From Lithospermum erythrorhizon (lineage: Eukaryota; Streptophyta; Magnoliopsida; Boraginales; Boraginaceae): a stretch of 64,000 bases of DNA. The translations under genes and the position numbers were made by a program. The notes under the pieces are model-generated. The model was not told where the DNA came from. It saw only the letters and a list, made by a program, of their open reading frames with translations, and ran no database searches. Shown in pieces: positions 44,641 to 56,975 of the stretch. Location of the stretch: assembly GCA_019722365.1 (NCBI GenBank), contig JADFUC010002358.1:1488001-1552000 (forward strand), in the 5' to 3' direction. Every line of letters starts with the position of its first letter. Position 1 is the first letter of the stretch.

Positions 44641-46345
44641 TCAAGCTGTTTGCTAACCATATTGACAATAGTTAACACCTCATACCAAATGATTATTGAC
44701 AACAAAAACTCAAAGTCTCCAAGCTCATTGATTGCTAATGATTTGGCTTAAGTAATCACTATCGCTTCTCGCAACTCAAGCAAAGCTTCTCGAATGTCTA
44801 CCATTTGAAATCTTATAGCTCGAACACTATCAATACGCATTCTCCCAAATCTAGGCAATGACAATGACTTAAGAGTCAACCCTTCACATTATCTTTCAAA
44901 ATACCCATCGCTAGTAGAATTTCCAAAATTGTAAAATATGTTGTATAAATTCAAAAAAATATTTTAGCTTTACTACAAGTGTCGCTATATCACACAAAGC
45001 TAAATTTGGGTCATGACAACCGCATGAGTATAAATGCTCTAGATTTTTATCTAAAAGCCTGGCACACCTTGATGTTTCTTTCATGTTTCATCCGTTATCG
45101 GCAACCTCGCCTCTACATTGTCTAAGTCATGCCTAAAGCCTCTAATTCTTCAATAAAGTATCAAAATAATCCTTGCCCAGCTTTTACTAATATTCATGTT
45201 CAAAAAAAGATAAAATGATTCTTCCAATAATAACATTATTTGGAAGAGACATTCACATATCTTAAAATCAAATATTTGTTTCACGTAATAGAATCAAAGG
45301 AGTGCAATCGCTAATCACAAAGAAATACTTCTTGGCTTCTTTTATCTTCGATTTTATTTTATATTTAATCTTAGAAGATAGTAAGTATTAACTTATTTTG
45401 AATGTTATGTCCAAGATAATGAGAATGAAGTTCATCATTTGTAAATGCGCTTAATATGTCAATCCATTAACGCCAAACTCGGCTAACATCTCAATAAGCC
45501 CAAAACATTTGCATTACTACTTTGATATAACTTATCGTTAGTACTTACCTAAATGCTAGATTCTTTTTTGCGAGAAACTTCACAACTGAAACAATTCTTA
45601 CTAACATATTCTTCCAATGCTCCTTCTCCTTTTCCAATTATTTTTGAGTCGTTTTATCAATTGTCTGGCCCTGATTAAATCTTAAACGCAACTCATACCA
45701 AGTAGTCATATTCTTCAAATGTTCCACACTTATTTCATGTTTTGATATTCTAGAGCTAAAATGAGACCAATCCTCAAAACCTTCATTAAGCAATTTACCT
45801 TTTCGAAGCTCTTTATTAAATAGTTTGCAACAAAAACAGAACACCTTATCAAACTCTTTTGAATACACAAGCCACTCTCTATCACATTGTTCTCCATTTG
45901 ATAAAAATTTTAGTATACCATGAAGACATAAAACCGCTCTTCCAAGTTTATCCTTAGGGACCTTCCTTAATAGTCAAATCTCTATTAGGACTCTTAATCG
46001 CCAAGACATCGAATCATCTTAGAATCTAATGCTTTCCCAATTTCTTGACTATATCTACTTAAATAGATTATCAACATCATTCGAGTTAGGGCTCATCATA
46101 TAGACAATAGATTATTCAAATATCTGTCCAAGTTAGGCTCATCATTGACAACACTATTGTATTATCATTCAAGCCAGTTCATCATCTATTACACTATTAT
46201 TAACCTCTATCGACTATATCATTATCAATATTATCATCACTAGTAGGAGAAACTTGAGGTTCTTTAACAAAAAATTTATCAAGAGCTCCTTTTTGAGAAT
46301 TTTCTAGCTCTTCAATTCTTTTTTTTTCTCTTTAGTTTTCATATG
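44640..46345 (-). pseudogene. hAT-family transposase with TTF-type zinc finger (ZMYM1-like), decayed
   Basis: Minus-strand fragments occur in the family order. KEKKKRIEELENSQKGALDK then FFVKEPQVSP (46345-46262) is the N-terminal leader. [36 protein letters not shown] and [15 protein letters not shown] (45868-45680) form the TTF-type zinc finger with its cysteines and histidines. NDELHSHYLGHNIQNKL (about 45450-45400), CGCHDPNLALCDIA (about 45030-44990) and LTLKSLSLPRFGRMRIDSVR plus AIRFQM (about 44860-44800) belong to the catalytic part. Stops and frame changes separate all of them, so no protein is made. In plants this family is part of the hAT superfamily. Element ends were not identified. 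Confidence 0.88.
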
Positions 46346-47375
46346 CTGGATTCTAAATTTTCTAGTTCCAAAGCAAATATAACTAAAGCTAATGAAGACA
46401 CAATGCTAGATTATGAATTTATGGTTAGAAATAACCTGGGATTTTTTTTCTCAAATAATGAACACTTCTAATTAATTCTTTCTCCTAATAAGAAAAAAAT
46501 GAATTTAATTATTGTTATGATTCATAAAATTTAATATATAATAATTATGCATAATTCAATATAAAATCAAGAAAATACCACAAATAAAAAATTCAAATTG
46601 AGGAAAGAAAGAAATTATAACTTTAATATGTACTTACATCAATTTTAGTTATGTACTTCTCCTATTCTTTTTCCACTACAAAATTCAATTGAAAGTTGGC
46701 TTTGAAGTTTAATTTAATCGACGCTTTGAATAATTGAATTCTATTTTTTGGAACGCTTTTATCGAGTTTCATGGACGTGCTTTGGAGTCTCCCAGCCTTC
46801 CCTTGACCGTTTCTGGATGAGTTTTGTAATTTTGGACTGCTTAATGAAGCTTTACTACATCGCTTTACCGAATGCATGGACTATCGGCCAAATCGGTAAG
46901 CTTTCTTTGGACGTAGGCCACCGCATTTTGAGGTCCTCGTCTCAAAAGAATCGGCCGAAATGGTCCTTAATGATAAGCAAAAGCTATTAATATTTACATC
47001 AAAGACCAAACACTCTCTCCCATGTAGTATTTAATGCATCAAGCATATCTATTATTAATATATATATTTTCATCCATGGTATTAATTGCAACCAATACCC
47101 AATGATGCCTACACAGTTTTAGTTATCTTAATATCCGATATAAAAATAGTATCAACAAAGATAAATATTGATATATTTTAAAGAGAAGTTTCACTTACTC
47201 TATATATTATATGGAATCATGACGAGGTGGTATTGTCTCGCGCTGTGCTCCCCCTTCTCTACCATATATATGACGATGTAAATGAGTATCTGTGCCACAT
47301 CTCCTGCATTGTCCTCTATGAATTAGATAAGGCTAATTTATAAGTACCTTCAAGGAAAAATTAAAAGTGAGGAAA

Positions 47376-47588
47376 TTATTTTATGTATGAAACAATTGAA
47401 GTTGTTAATATCATTAAGTTAATTATTACTTGATATAAAGAGATGCTGGTAGCACTTAACCAACTAAGCTTCAAGACTTCTCGAATGTTCTCTATACCGA
47501 CATGATCGGTAAAAGTAGCACCCCAAAATGTATCAGGCATTGAAACACTAAATGAATCGGATTTGTTGTTATTCATTTTAAAAACCAT
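47376..47588 (-). pseudogene. Possible CACTA second-gene fragment
   Basis: The frame contains FSVSMPDTFWGATFTDH and GIENIREVLKLSWLSATSIS, resembling in pattern the segment preceding the Ulp1-like protease in CACTA ORF2 proteins. It lies downstream of the fragment at 48.5 kb, as that order requires. Similarity is by eye and weak. Confidence 0.3.
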
Positions 47589-47872
47589 ACAAATATGATA
47601 ACAAGCAACAGGATTGAGGTCACCTCACGAGGATAAGCTGGTTTCTTCTTGACATATGGAGTAACAGAATGAGTAACAAATTTCTCATTACTTCGAACTA
47701 CAACAGTGAGGAGACAATTCAATCGAATAACCAGAAGCGCCAAATAGAAAAGAATTGTATTTTTCCATGACTTCATACTAATAGTTGTGTACAATATACA
47801 ATTAGAGGATATCTCAATTCTCAACAAGGAAATGTGATAAATAGAATTTTCTTTCGTATCCAAAAGAATCAT

Positions 47873-48495
47873 AATTGAGCATATTACAAGTTGAACATAT
47901 TTCGACTTCTAATCAACAATTTGATAGCAATAAAAGCAATTTTTAATCAAAAGGAAAGACAATTTGAATTACACATATATTGACTTACCTTTCTTTGTAA
48001 GGATACGCAGGCCCATCTATTTGCCTCTGGCTCAAGCCAAAAGATTTAAATCGAACCTCCAGTTTGTTCGGATTAGATGGAACAAACCGTCTTGCTCATG
48101 CATTTGCTCCATTAAATCGGTTCCGACGGCTCTGGCTCTAAGCATTCGCTATTTCTGCTCCTGCCTCTGTCAAGTTTTTTCATTATTTTCGGGTTATTTT
48201 CTGTTCTGGCTTCTGCTATTTCCTAAGGTTTTCTATTCTGCCTCTGCTATTTCCTAGGCTTTATATATATATATATAATATTTTTTAATTTTTTTAATTA
48301 AAAATTCAATGTTCAAGCCTGCCCCGAACCGATCGAGCCTCTGGGGAAAACCCGAATCAACCGAACCGAAATTTTTTCTGTTTTTATTGCCGAACCGAAA
48401 TCTGCCTTGCCCAATCCTGCCTCCAATTTCTGCTATTTCTGCTGTGCTCTGGCTTGTCTCTATTTCTGATCGTATTTTGTTGCAGTCCTAAAGGA
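47873..48495. other. Repeat-like DNA with degenerate 'tctgctatttcc' units
   Basis: 'ctgctatttcc' and close variants recur near 48145, 48213, 48243 and 48428 on the plus strand, with a (TA)n run at 48261-48277. Two open frames (47964-48257, 48309-48491) read through these units and are not convincing genes. Confidence 0.45.
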
Positions 48496-48499
48496 TACC

Positions 48500-48700
48500 T
48501 ACTCAAACGGCTACACAACAAATGTCCATCTAGCATCTCCAACTGTATAGATCTCAGCTACTTCATTTTTTAAAGGTAGTGGGGTCTCCTCATGGCCATC
48601 AACAACCTCCTTTAAACAAACTTGTACTTCATCAAGTTTTAGCGGTACATTATGTACTTTATGTCCTAATTACTTAAACACTAGTCCTGATCCAATGTTA
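48500..48700 (-). pseudogene. CACTA second-gene fragment (DUF8039-like)
   Basis: The minus strand reads GHKVHNVPLKLDEVQVCLKE, VVDGHEETPLPLKNEVAEIY and TVGDARWTFVVWP with a stop in the last positions. The pattern 'HG-PL---V-V-V--V--G----P-P-----TV-DA---FV-WP' is familiar from plant CACTA ORF2-type proteins. The identification is by pattern only. Confidence 0.5.
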
Positions 48701-49199
48701 ATATATCTTAGAGATTTCATAAACAAGTCACATATATTGTGACCCTCAAAAAAAGTAAAATTCAGTATACATTTTCATTGAGACAACAATAATACTTTAT
48801 AACGGATATAGTAATGAAAATCTTATGCACCCAACAACGTACTGTGTTAAAAACTTTCTCGCTTACATTTTCTCGCTTCGTTGCATAATGTCTTCATGAA
48901 GTTTCTAAATGTAAATCTCATTCCCAATAACTCTAACTCCCAAAAAATTGAAATAATTTTTCTTTGACCTTTTTAGAAGGATTTTTACTTATTTTATTTG
49001 CCTCTAATATAGCTTTTCAGTTTTCTTTACTTTTTTTCATGGCACCTCACTTCTGCCTGGTTTAAAAATCGGAGGGAGGGCCCATGATTCTCTGCCAGCT
49101 CCCATCAAATATCAGTTGCTTCCCCAAATCTCATGTCCATTTGGCAAAAATTTATGATGTCCCATGTAAACTCTGTCTTGGCCATATCAGAATCGTTAA

Positions 49200-50190
49200 T
49201 CTAAGTATTAATTTCCAATTGTGATAAACACCAAATTCATACATCCCGATCCTCAAAATGATATAAATTAATCTAAAACACATAGTGATAAATCATTTAA
49301 TACAGAATCCTACATTTCAACGGAAGCGAATGAATCCCAAATCCCTCACGATGTGCCTCGGCGTGGAAAGCCCCTTCAAAATCCTTTCAACGCCACTCAA
49401 CACCACAAATTGACGCCCTCTGGGATCAGCACACACCAGTTATGGAAACCCAACTCGAAAGATTTCAACTGCTTGGTAGCTTGAAGATGAATGAGAATCA
49501 AGAGAAAACTCTTCCAATTCTCCAAGAGGAAGTACTTTGAGAGGGAGGAGGTTTTTTTTTGTGATTCTTTCGTCATGAAAAACCTAATCCCTCTAAATAC
49601 AAGCCCTGCACCCACCTGCTGAACTCGTTAAGAAATTAGTTTAACTCAAGCAATCCTAATTAGACCGTTATGAGCTTCTAATTAAATAATGAGTTACTAG
49701 TGAGTTGTTCTATTTTAATTAACTTAACAAGTCAATTAAAATACTAACGAATCACTATCGAATAACTTATCAAGTTATTCATCGATTTCAATTGTTTAAT
49801 TGATTAAACTTGCAAGTTTAACCAATTGATGTTCATCAACATATATTTGACAAATATATAAATATTGAGAAATATATTTCAATATACAAGTCTCGCTTTT
49901 AATTTCATTCATTTAAATATTATTCTAATATCATCAGATGTTGCAATCTTCTGCGCCGTATAATAAGAGTCAGATAATAATAATAATTGACCAATTACTA
50001 TTATTATAACTGATTAATGAGTAAGATCTAGCAAATCGCTCATAACCCCTTAAATTATCATGAACCCACACTAGTAATATATTACTAAGGTGAATTAAGT
50101 TCAAAGAATTCATTCAACCAACCCTAAGAAATGACCGATACACAATTGTCGCAGAACGGACATAATAAAAGGAATCAATTTCATTGATTT
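49200..50190. other. Probable insertion (LTR-like) interrupting the CACTA element
   Basis: Sequence composition changes at about 49.2 kb. A GC-richer block (49310-49620) with 'acggaagcgaatgaatccc' is followed by AT-rich text, and the TNP2 reading resumes at about 50.19 kb. The layout suggests an LTR remnant, but neither ends nor a target-site duplication were found. The frame 49397-49615 is not convincing. Confidence 0.3.
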
Positions 50191-51456
50191 CCAACAAGAA
50201 CTACAAAGTCGTTTGTAGTCTTCACATTTAGGACATGTATATTATCCTTTTATGTTGTATCTAGCTAAATTTTCATAAGTTGGAAAGTCATTAACTGTTT
50301 CAAACAACATGGCCCTTAAATTAAATTTATCTTTTATCAATCCATCAAATACCTGTATACCCTCCTCCCATAACAACTTCAAATCCTCGATCAAAGGTGC
50401 TAGATACACAACAATATCATTGTCTGGTTGTTTGGGTGCAGATATTACCATAGAAAGCATCATATATTTACGCATCATATAAAGCCACGGTGGTAAGTTA
50501 TAGATTTCCATAACAACTGGCCAAGTACTATGCGAGGTGCTTTGGGCTCTATGAGGGTTCATTCCATCAGCTGACAATACAAACCGTAAATTTCTTGGTT
50601 CTACTGCAAATTCAGGATACATGACATCGAAATTCTTCCACTGACGTGCATCGGCGGAATGTCTAAGCATCCCATCTTTTATCCTGTCATCGGCATGTCC
50701 TGTCAAATGTTAGCATAATCTGGACTTCTGTACATATGCCTAACTCTGGGAATAAGCGGAAAATAGTACATCACCTTAGCCGGTGCGCATCCTCCTTCTA
50801 TAAATAAGGCCTTACAAACCTTATTACATTCATTTAATGATGCATATTGCTTTTTAAATAAGATGCAGTCATTCATACAAGCATGTATTCTTCCTTTTCT
50901 CAAACCAATGGAGCAAAGAATTTGTTTGGCTTTATATGTTCTTCGAGGTAATACATTACCATCCAGCAACATATTACTGACTTCATAACCATGGGGTAGC
51001 TTTACAATTCAACAATGTTATAATTGCATCCAGTTTTGTGAACTTAGTACATCCATTCCATAAAGGTTAATTTGCATCCTTCTTTAACCTCTCAAACAAC
51101 TTCGTGTGATCAACTAGTTCATCCTCTAATACCATTGGAATTTGTTCAACATCATCGCCTATATCACTGTTAACACTATCTTCATGTCCAAAATTAAACT
51201 CAAACTGGTTAAAGACGGACTCAGCTCTACTCTCACCATGCTTAGTCCAACAGGTATAGGTTGTATCTATCCCAACACATATCAGATGTTCTTCCAATTC
51301 ATCTTTGTCTACTGTATTAATGTTCAAACAATTCCAATAAGGATAAGGAATGCGATCTTTGTCTTTAGCATGTTTAAGAGCCATGTTAATGAACACCGTC
51401 ACACCGTTTTCATATTCTTGAGACAAACAATCCGCAAACATCCATTTTCAGTCCAT
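50190..51456 (-). pseudogene. tnp2: CACTA TNP2 transposase pseudogene
   Basis: The protein starts at the ATG at 51456 as MD*KWMFADCLSQEYENGV: codon 3 is a stop. The transposase-associated domain follows (RIPYPYWNCLN, EEHLICVGID, CWTKHGE; 51441-51220). After a decayed link (about 51065-50975, several stops) comes the TNP2 core: GNVLPRRTYKAKQILC, RKGRIHACMNDCILF, APAKVMYYFPLIPR (50955-50735), then ADDRIKDGMLRHSADARQWK, FVLSADGMNPHR, WPVVMEIYNLPPWL, SAPKQPDNDIVVYL, LIEDLKLLWEEGI and LRAMLF (50700-50290). It ends after YNIKG and a stop, with CPKCEDYKRL just beyond. In active elements TNP2 binds element ends and catalyses cut-and-paste transposition. The stops and truncation make this copy inactive. 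Confidence 0.93.
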
Positions 51457-52272
51457 AGTTAGCATCTATAAATAAATTACTTTTACCTATTTCAAGCAAA
51501 TGAAAGCAAAACTTCAATAACAGTGCAAGTATACGTTCATCCACAAAATTAAGACAGTTCAAAAATACAATAACTTCCAATATATTTCTACATATAAAAT
51601 ATAAACAATTGTCCACATAAAAAAACTACAAAAATGTCATCGCTAATTTACAAAAAAAAATTAAAAATAATAACAACAACAACAATGTCTACTTCAATCC
51701 AAATAGATATTTTGAAGAGGATTTTATTTGATTATGATTATTTCAAATTTGAACTTGCTAATCATTGGCAATTACATTAATGACGATGGAGGGAACAAAT
51801 CAGAAGGACATGGGATCAAATCACAAACTGATGGCATAATTCATGTTTCATTTTATGGTAAATATATATGGCTATCAACTCACTATTTACAAGTTAGTAA
51901 TTATTATTGATTATATTAAATTAAAAATTATAGTCATATTCAAAAACTATGCAGGCGGAAATTCCTTATTGGTGCATCACATATAAAAAACAAATATCAG
52001 AAAAATGAGCGTCAATGACAGAAACTTATGTTATTAATGACAGATTGCTGACAGTCCGTCACTCTAACCACTTATAGTTCAATTCTTACGATGAACTATT
52101 TATTTTCTCAATTATATTCTTGTCATTAATAATATTGACACAAAAATTAAACATTAAAAATAGTATTAATGATATATTAGTCTTTAGTTGTCATTGATTT
52201 GTGGTAGATCAATATAAAAATTAAATATTCCGTCACAAATAATGCTCTTTTTTTGGTAGTTTTTTGGTAGTG
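51457..52272 (-). repeat. CACTA 5' terminal and subterminal region
   Basis: The terminal CACTACCAAAAA sits at the right edge. Inward, 'aatgacag', 'gtcattgat', 'ccgtcac' and 'gtcattaat' recur several times in both orientations (52010-52240), as expected for TNPA-type subterminal repeats. No gene. Confidence 0.55.
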
Positions 52273-52359
52273 ATATGTTGAAGAGATGCTTATATATATG
52301 ATTTAGTACCAAACACAAATCGATATAGAAGATCCATATGTTGAAGAGATGCTTATATA
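52273..52359. repeat. Two copies of a 24-bp sequence beside the CACTA end
   Basis: 'atatgttgaagagatgctta' plus 'tata' is identical at 52273-52296 and 52336-52359. The first copy begins at the base next to the CACTA terminus. The period is 63 bp. Confidence 0.85.
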
Positions 52360-53610
52360 ATTTATTAGTACTACAAGTGGTTACGTTGTAGTGGACAATA
52401 TATAGTCACTTTGGTGAAGTGGTGTTTAATATTCTTGCACATATAGGAATAAGGGATGGTGGTTGCTTTGCTTGCTTGAAGTTTTAATTTCTTGTAGTGC
52501 GTTAGCATGCATAAAGGACAAGGAAATATATATGTCGCATCTGATTAATTATGTGTAAGGGTTTCTAGAAGACTTGGAATTGGGTGAAAGGAAAGGTCAG
52601 CACACCGGCACGGCAGCTAACGCTTTCTGTGACTTAAAGACTCAAGCTCTTTAAGAGCCAGCTTATACTCCTGGGCACAATTAGTTTAGCATAGACCATA
52701 TGGGAACACGTACCATGCAAAATTGATGATCAAAGTGTAATTGGTTCCATTGTTTGAGTTGGTACAAACTCAAATAACCAGCCTTTATAAATTTGTTTTT
52801 TATTAAATGATCATATATAGATAATTCATGCATTTCATGTTAGGTAAAATTACATATACATACCCATTAAATAAAGGATTTCCTTTAATTTATGGCACCA
52901 ACTAGTGTCTAAGAATTCAATTTAATTTATAAAGATTATATCGTGAAAAATGAGAATTTGAAAACATAAGAAGAAATTAATACCATCATGACATGGGCAC
53001 AAGTTGTTTTCAGGAAGAGGTTTTCATGTGTGTGTTTTACCTACCTTCTAACCTTTTTCGTTTATCATAGTCTGGACAGGCCCAACCCCCAATCCTTGAT
53101 TTGAACCAACCTCACGAACGAATCTACTCAATAATTTTATCCTCACATCACAGATCACACACACATAATCTAATCTCTATCAGTATACTTCTACGGAGTA
53201 TTATTCATTCTCCTGCAGAAAAAACCCCACCCTACCTAAGCTTATCCATTCATATGCTTTCATTTAATCATCAACTCATCTGCACCATGAGTTCAGAAAC
53301 TTCAACATGCATGTCTCTCCCTCAATAATAGAGGAAATAAAATATAAAAAACACCATTTTAATGCAATAGTTGAAATCTAACATCTTGGTAGCATTTATT
53401 ATATTTGATGTATAGTCTGATCGAATGAGACTTGTCGATAATGTTATTTTAGTTTATAAACACGATCGGTTGATATAGGAAATAAGGATAGTTGGTGCCT
53501 TAACTTTGCAAATATTTATGTGATTCAAACTGAAATTGATCAATGTACATGCACTCAACCACTCGGAATAATTATGTATATGTATATAACTATGACTAAT
53601 TACTAACACA
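52360..53610. other. No gene recognised
   Basis: Moderate complexity, some GC-richer blocks (52560-52660, 53040-53330). The frame 53101-53328 (plus, 75 codons) has no domain or start context. It could be native intergenic DNA. Confidence 0.45.
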
Positions 53611-53626
53611 CACACATATATATATA

Positions 53627-56600
53627 CTAAGAGTATGACGCTATGGCCGCACGCAAGTAGCTTAATACACGTAATTTCATTGTTATAATTATAAAAATAA
53701 CCATTATCATAGTTTTGTTTTTGGCTCTAGATATCGCTTATATTTTAACTATTTTTTTACGCCTTCGTGCAAGATAAAATTTAAGCTGTCATCCCTAACT
53801 TTTTCCAATATACGTAAAAAACTCTATAATCAATACTGACAACACAAACTCTAAAATAATTAATTTGTCCTGGCCCCGACTGGGACCTAGCTTAAAATTT
53901 CAAAATCGATAAAATAATAAGATAATTTTTTTGGAAAAATCTTTTATAATATAGGTCCCAATAAAATCATTAATTAATAATTCTTAGAAATTGAAAAAAT
54001 AATTATTAGAACTTAATGAAAATATGTATCTATAGTTGTTTGTTTTCTTTTAAAGTATAAAATTAATGAAAATACTTATGTTAATAATACTAAACTTAAT
54101 ATTCAAGTAATTACTATAACTAATATGAAAATAATCAATACTATTTCCTTATGATCTTCTAAGGCTATCTACAAATTGGGCTAGCTTATTCAACACTCTT
54201 TTTTCAATTTTCAATACCCACATCATCTTCTCTCTTACATTACACAATTCAACAACCATTCAACTTTTACACTCCACAATGATTTTGTTTAATAAAATTC
54301 AATACCCTACCCCACCACTTTTATATTATATTCTTGTTTACTTATATTCTTTATTTTTATGATTAAATAAGTATAACAATTATCGTTTATAATTAAATAA
54401 GAATAATTAACACTTAAATAAATTATTTTTGGCATTTTTTAAAAATAAAATTTATACAAATATTTTTTAATCTCATATTCCTAATTAATTTTTCTTTAAA
54501 TAAATAAATGCTACATAGATAATAATGATTAAAACAAAGAAAATTACAAACAACAACAAATGCTACAATAAAAACAAAGACGTTAGCATTTCATTGCTAA
54601 TGAAATACAAATAATCAAGACCAGACAATATAATTGATCGACACTATAATCAAACTTTAAAGCATTTATTAATAAAAAAATATAAGAAAAACCTTATTTA
54701 TAAAGTAGAAAAATGAACCACATTTCTATTTATAAAGTAAAAAATGATTAATTTTTGATTATTCTTTTTCATAAAAAAATTATGTTATTATGAAATAATT
54801 GATACGAAATAATTAGACATGACAAAAATTAACAAATCTCAATCATCACGCCATGTATTCACTTTCTACAAAATATCAACAAATCAAACTAAATCATTAA
54901 TGTGGACCCGCTCTACACTCCATTCAACATCGCTGAACGATTTCAATAAGAATTAATCCACCTGTATTCAACACCCTATCAGACTACCCATAATATTTCT
55001 ACTATATTTCGATATCTTCTGGATGATTCTACATATTGCGGATCAATCTCAATAAATTCAAGAAGCCATTAAATGTACATGTCTTCATGTTATTAAAATT
55101 CTTTAAATTATTAATTTATCGTTAAATTAATAACTATCTAAATTAATAAATTTCGTCGATCCCAACGCTATTAATTTATAGAGTTTTTATTGTACATTGT
55201 TACACCCGTGTTACAATATCAATACATGGATACAAATATATAAACAATGATAAGTAATATGAAATGAAATTTCAATAATGTAAAAAGTATAGTAATATTT
55301 ACCTAGTAGGTTAGCTCATACATTGCTAATCGAGCATTGAGTGTTATATTTCAAATACAAAACTTTAAGAACAAACTAAACTTGCTTAAGTTACATAATA
55401 AAATAATATACTAAGTTAAAATTATACGACGCCGTAACTTATACAAATACTATTATTTCGCTATCTCTCGATAGATAAGAATAATAATAATAATAAAAGG
55501 AACAAGAGAACTTATTAGAAGTTTCAAAAAAAAGTATATAAGATGGAATATATAAAATATAATTAGATTGTTAAAGAAAATATATCTATTCATTATTTAA
55601 AAAGATTATGAATTTTAATAAACAAACTAAAATAAATACATACTAAGTCAAGTAAATACTGCTATTTTTATTTAGTATATATTAATAACAAAATCTATCC
55701 TAATAAGCAAAATTATATAAGACAATAAAATTAAAGTACATGCCATGATCATCTTAAGACATTTTGTATGTTCAATGAAATATAAATTACCCATATAATT
55801 ATTTAAAAAATTCTAACTAAATGCCCAATAAAAATTTCTCAACTATCAAATTCAAAACTTATGAATACTACATATTAAATCCATTTCTAAAAGATCATGC
55901 AAATTTCTATTTTTAATAATAAAATTAATTAAAAACTCAACCAATAAAATTCAAAATTATAAGTACTAAATAATTTACTTTCATCTCTAAAAGGTTATTT
56001 GATTATATTTTTCAATAGTCAAAATTATTTAAAACTCAACACAACCAAACTCAAAACTTCGCGAATATTTATTACATTACTATATCTATCTCTCGAAATA
56101 TAGTTCAATAGCTTGACTTTTTAAATATTCAACTCTAACATTATCAGATGATGTATAATTGTTTGTCAGAATACTCAAGTAATCAATCAAAGAGGTATGT
56201 TAATGAATTCAATCATGATTCTTTCAAGCTACAAAATATTTCAGTCAATATAAAAATACTAAGATAATTATGATCATCTAAGAGTTTTTATATGTTCACG
56301 CGATATAACTATTTGAAAAATTGTAAATTAAAACCCAATAACATTTTTCTCAACCATCAAATTTTAAAACTTATGATTCTACATATTAAATCGACCCTAA
56401 AAGATCGCAATTTATTTTAATAATTAAAACAAACTCAACCAACAAAATTTTAAAATTATGAGTACTAAATACTCTATTTCCATCCTTAAAAGGTTATTGA
56501 GTTTATTTCTCAATAGTCAATTTTTCAAAAAAATCAATTATCAAAATTCAAAAGTTATGAAGACAACATACTAAATCCATCTCTAAAGATCTTACATTTT

Positions 56601-56975
56601 CATTTTTAATAATTCAAAATTATTTAAAACCAACCAACAAAATTCAAAACTTATGAGTACTAAATATTCTACTTCCATCCAAAGTTATTCGATTTTATTT
56701 CTCAATAGTCAATTTTTAAAACTCCATACCAACATACCTTATAAGATTATACAATGGTACTTATTATATATTTGATTCCAGAATTTCCGACCTTTGGTCT
56801 AGCGAGTGACTATGTAATCGATTTTAAACTTTGCATTACGTATATACATACCATGGCTTTAATTTGTTATAAATTTATTCCACTATCATTTAAAAGAAGA
56901 TGCCTTTTCTCTTATAATAACTTTCTTTCTTTCAACGTTAGACATGCTAAGTTCACAATTCTATTTCATTTTGCC
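53627..56975 (-). mobile_element. Helitron-like element H4 (minus strand), right boundary uncertain
   Basis: On the minus strand the 3' end is '...gcggccatagcgtcatactcttag' (read here as 'gcggccatagcg' and 'tcatactcttag') at 53627, aligned with the 3' ends of H1-H3, with T next. The internal stretch 55750-56300 aligns with H1 12160-12400 ('gatgtataattgtttgt', 'gaattcaatcatgatt', 'tgatcatctaag'). It holds the longest ~95-bp array in the window. The 5' end was not found; the right limit is set at the next element. No coding region. Confidence 0.55.
55795..56740. repeat. ~95-bp minisatellite array in H4
   Basis: 'aaaattatttaaaac' or variants near 55925, 56023, 56620 and elsewhere, with 'attcaaaacttatgaatact', 'aaatccat-tctaaaag' and 'caatagtcaa' between. 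The array is interrupted at about 56110-56330 by a 220-bp segment that also repeats 55735-55820, so the block was duplicated as a unit. Confidence 0.7.

Larger units (their letters stand above)
46674..52272 (-). mobile_element. CACTA (En/Spm) element, decayed; boundaries tentative
   Basis: The right end is a CACTA terminus on the minus strand, CACTACCAAAAAACTACC, at 52272. A TNP2 pseudogene follows in the correct direction. Further fragments at 48.5-48.7 kb and perhaps 47.4-47.6 kb fit the second CACTA gene. A plus-strand CACTACAAAATTCAATTG at 46674 is a candidate for the left end. The 3-bp flanks (ttc left, ata right) do not match, so the left boundary is unproven. The interval 49.2-50.2 kb looks like a separate insertion. 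Confidence 0.5.

Noticed and set aside
51142..51462. Plus-strand frame of 106 codons
   Set aside because: It is antisense to the TNP2 transposase-associated domain.
35085..52272. One 17-kb CACTA element from 35085 to 52272
   Set aside because: The ends share only CACTA plus an A-rich run, the 3-bp flanks differ, and the subterminal motifs belong to different types.
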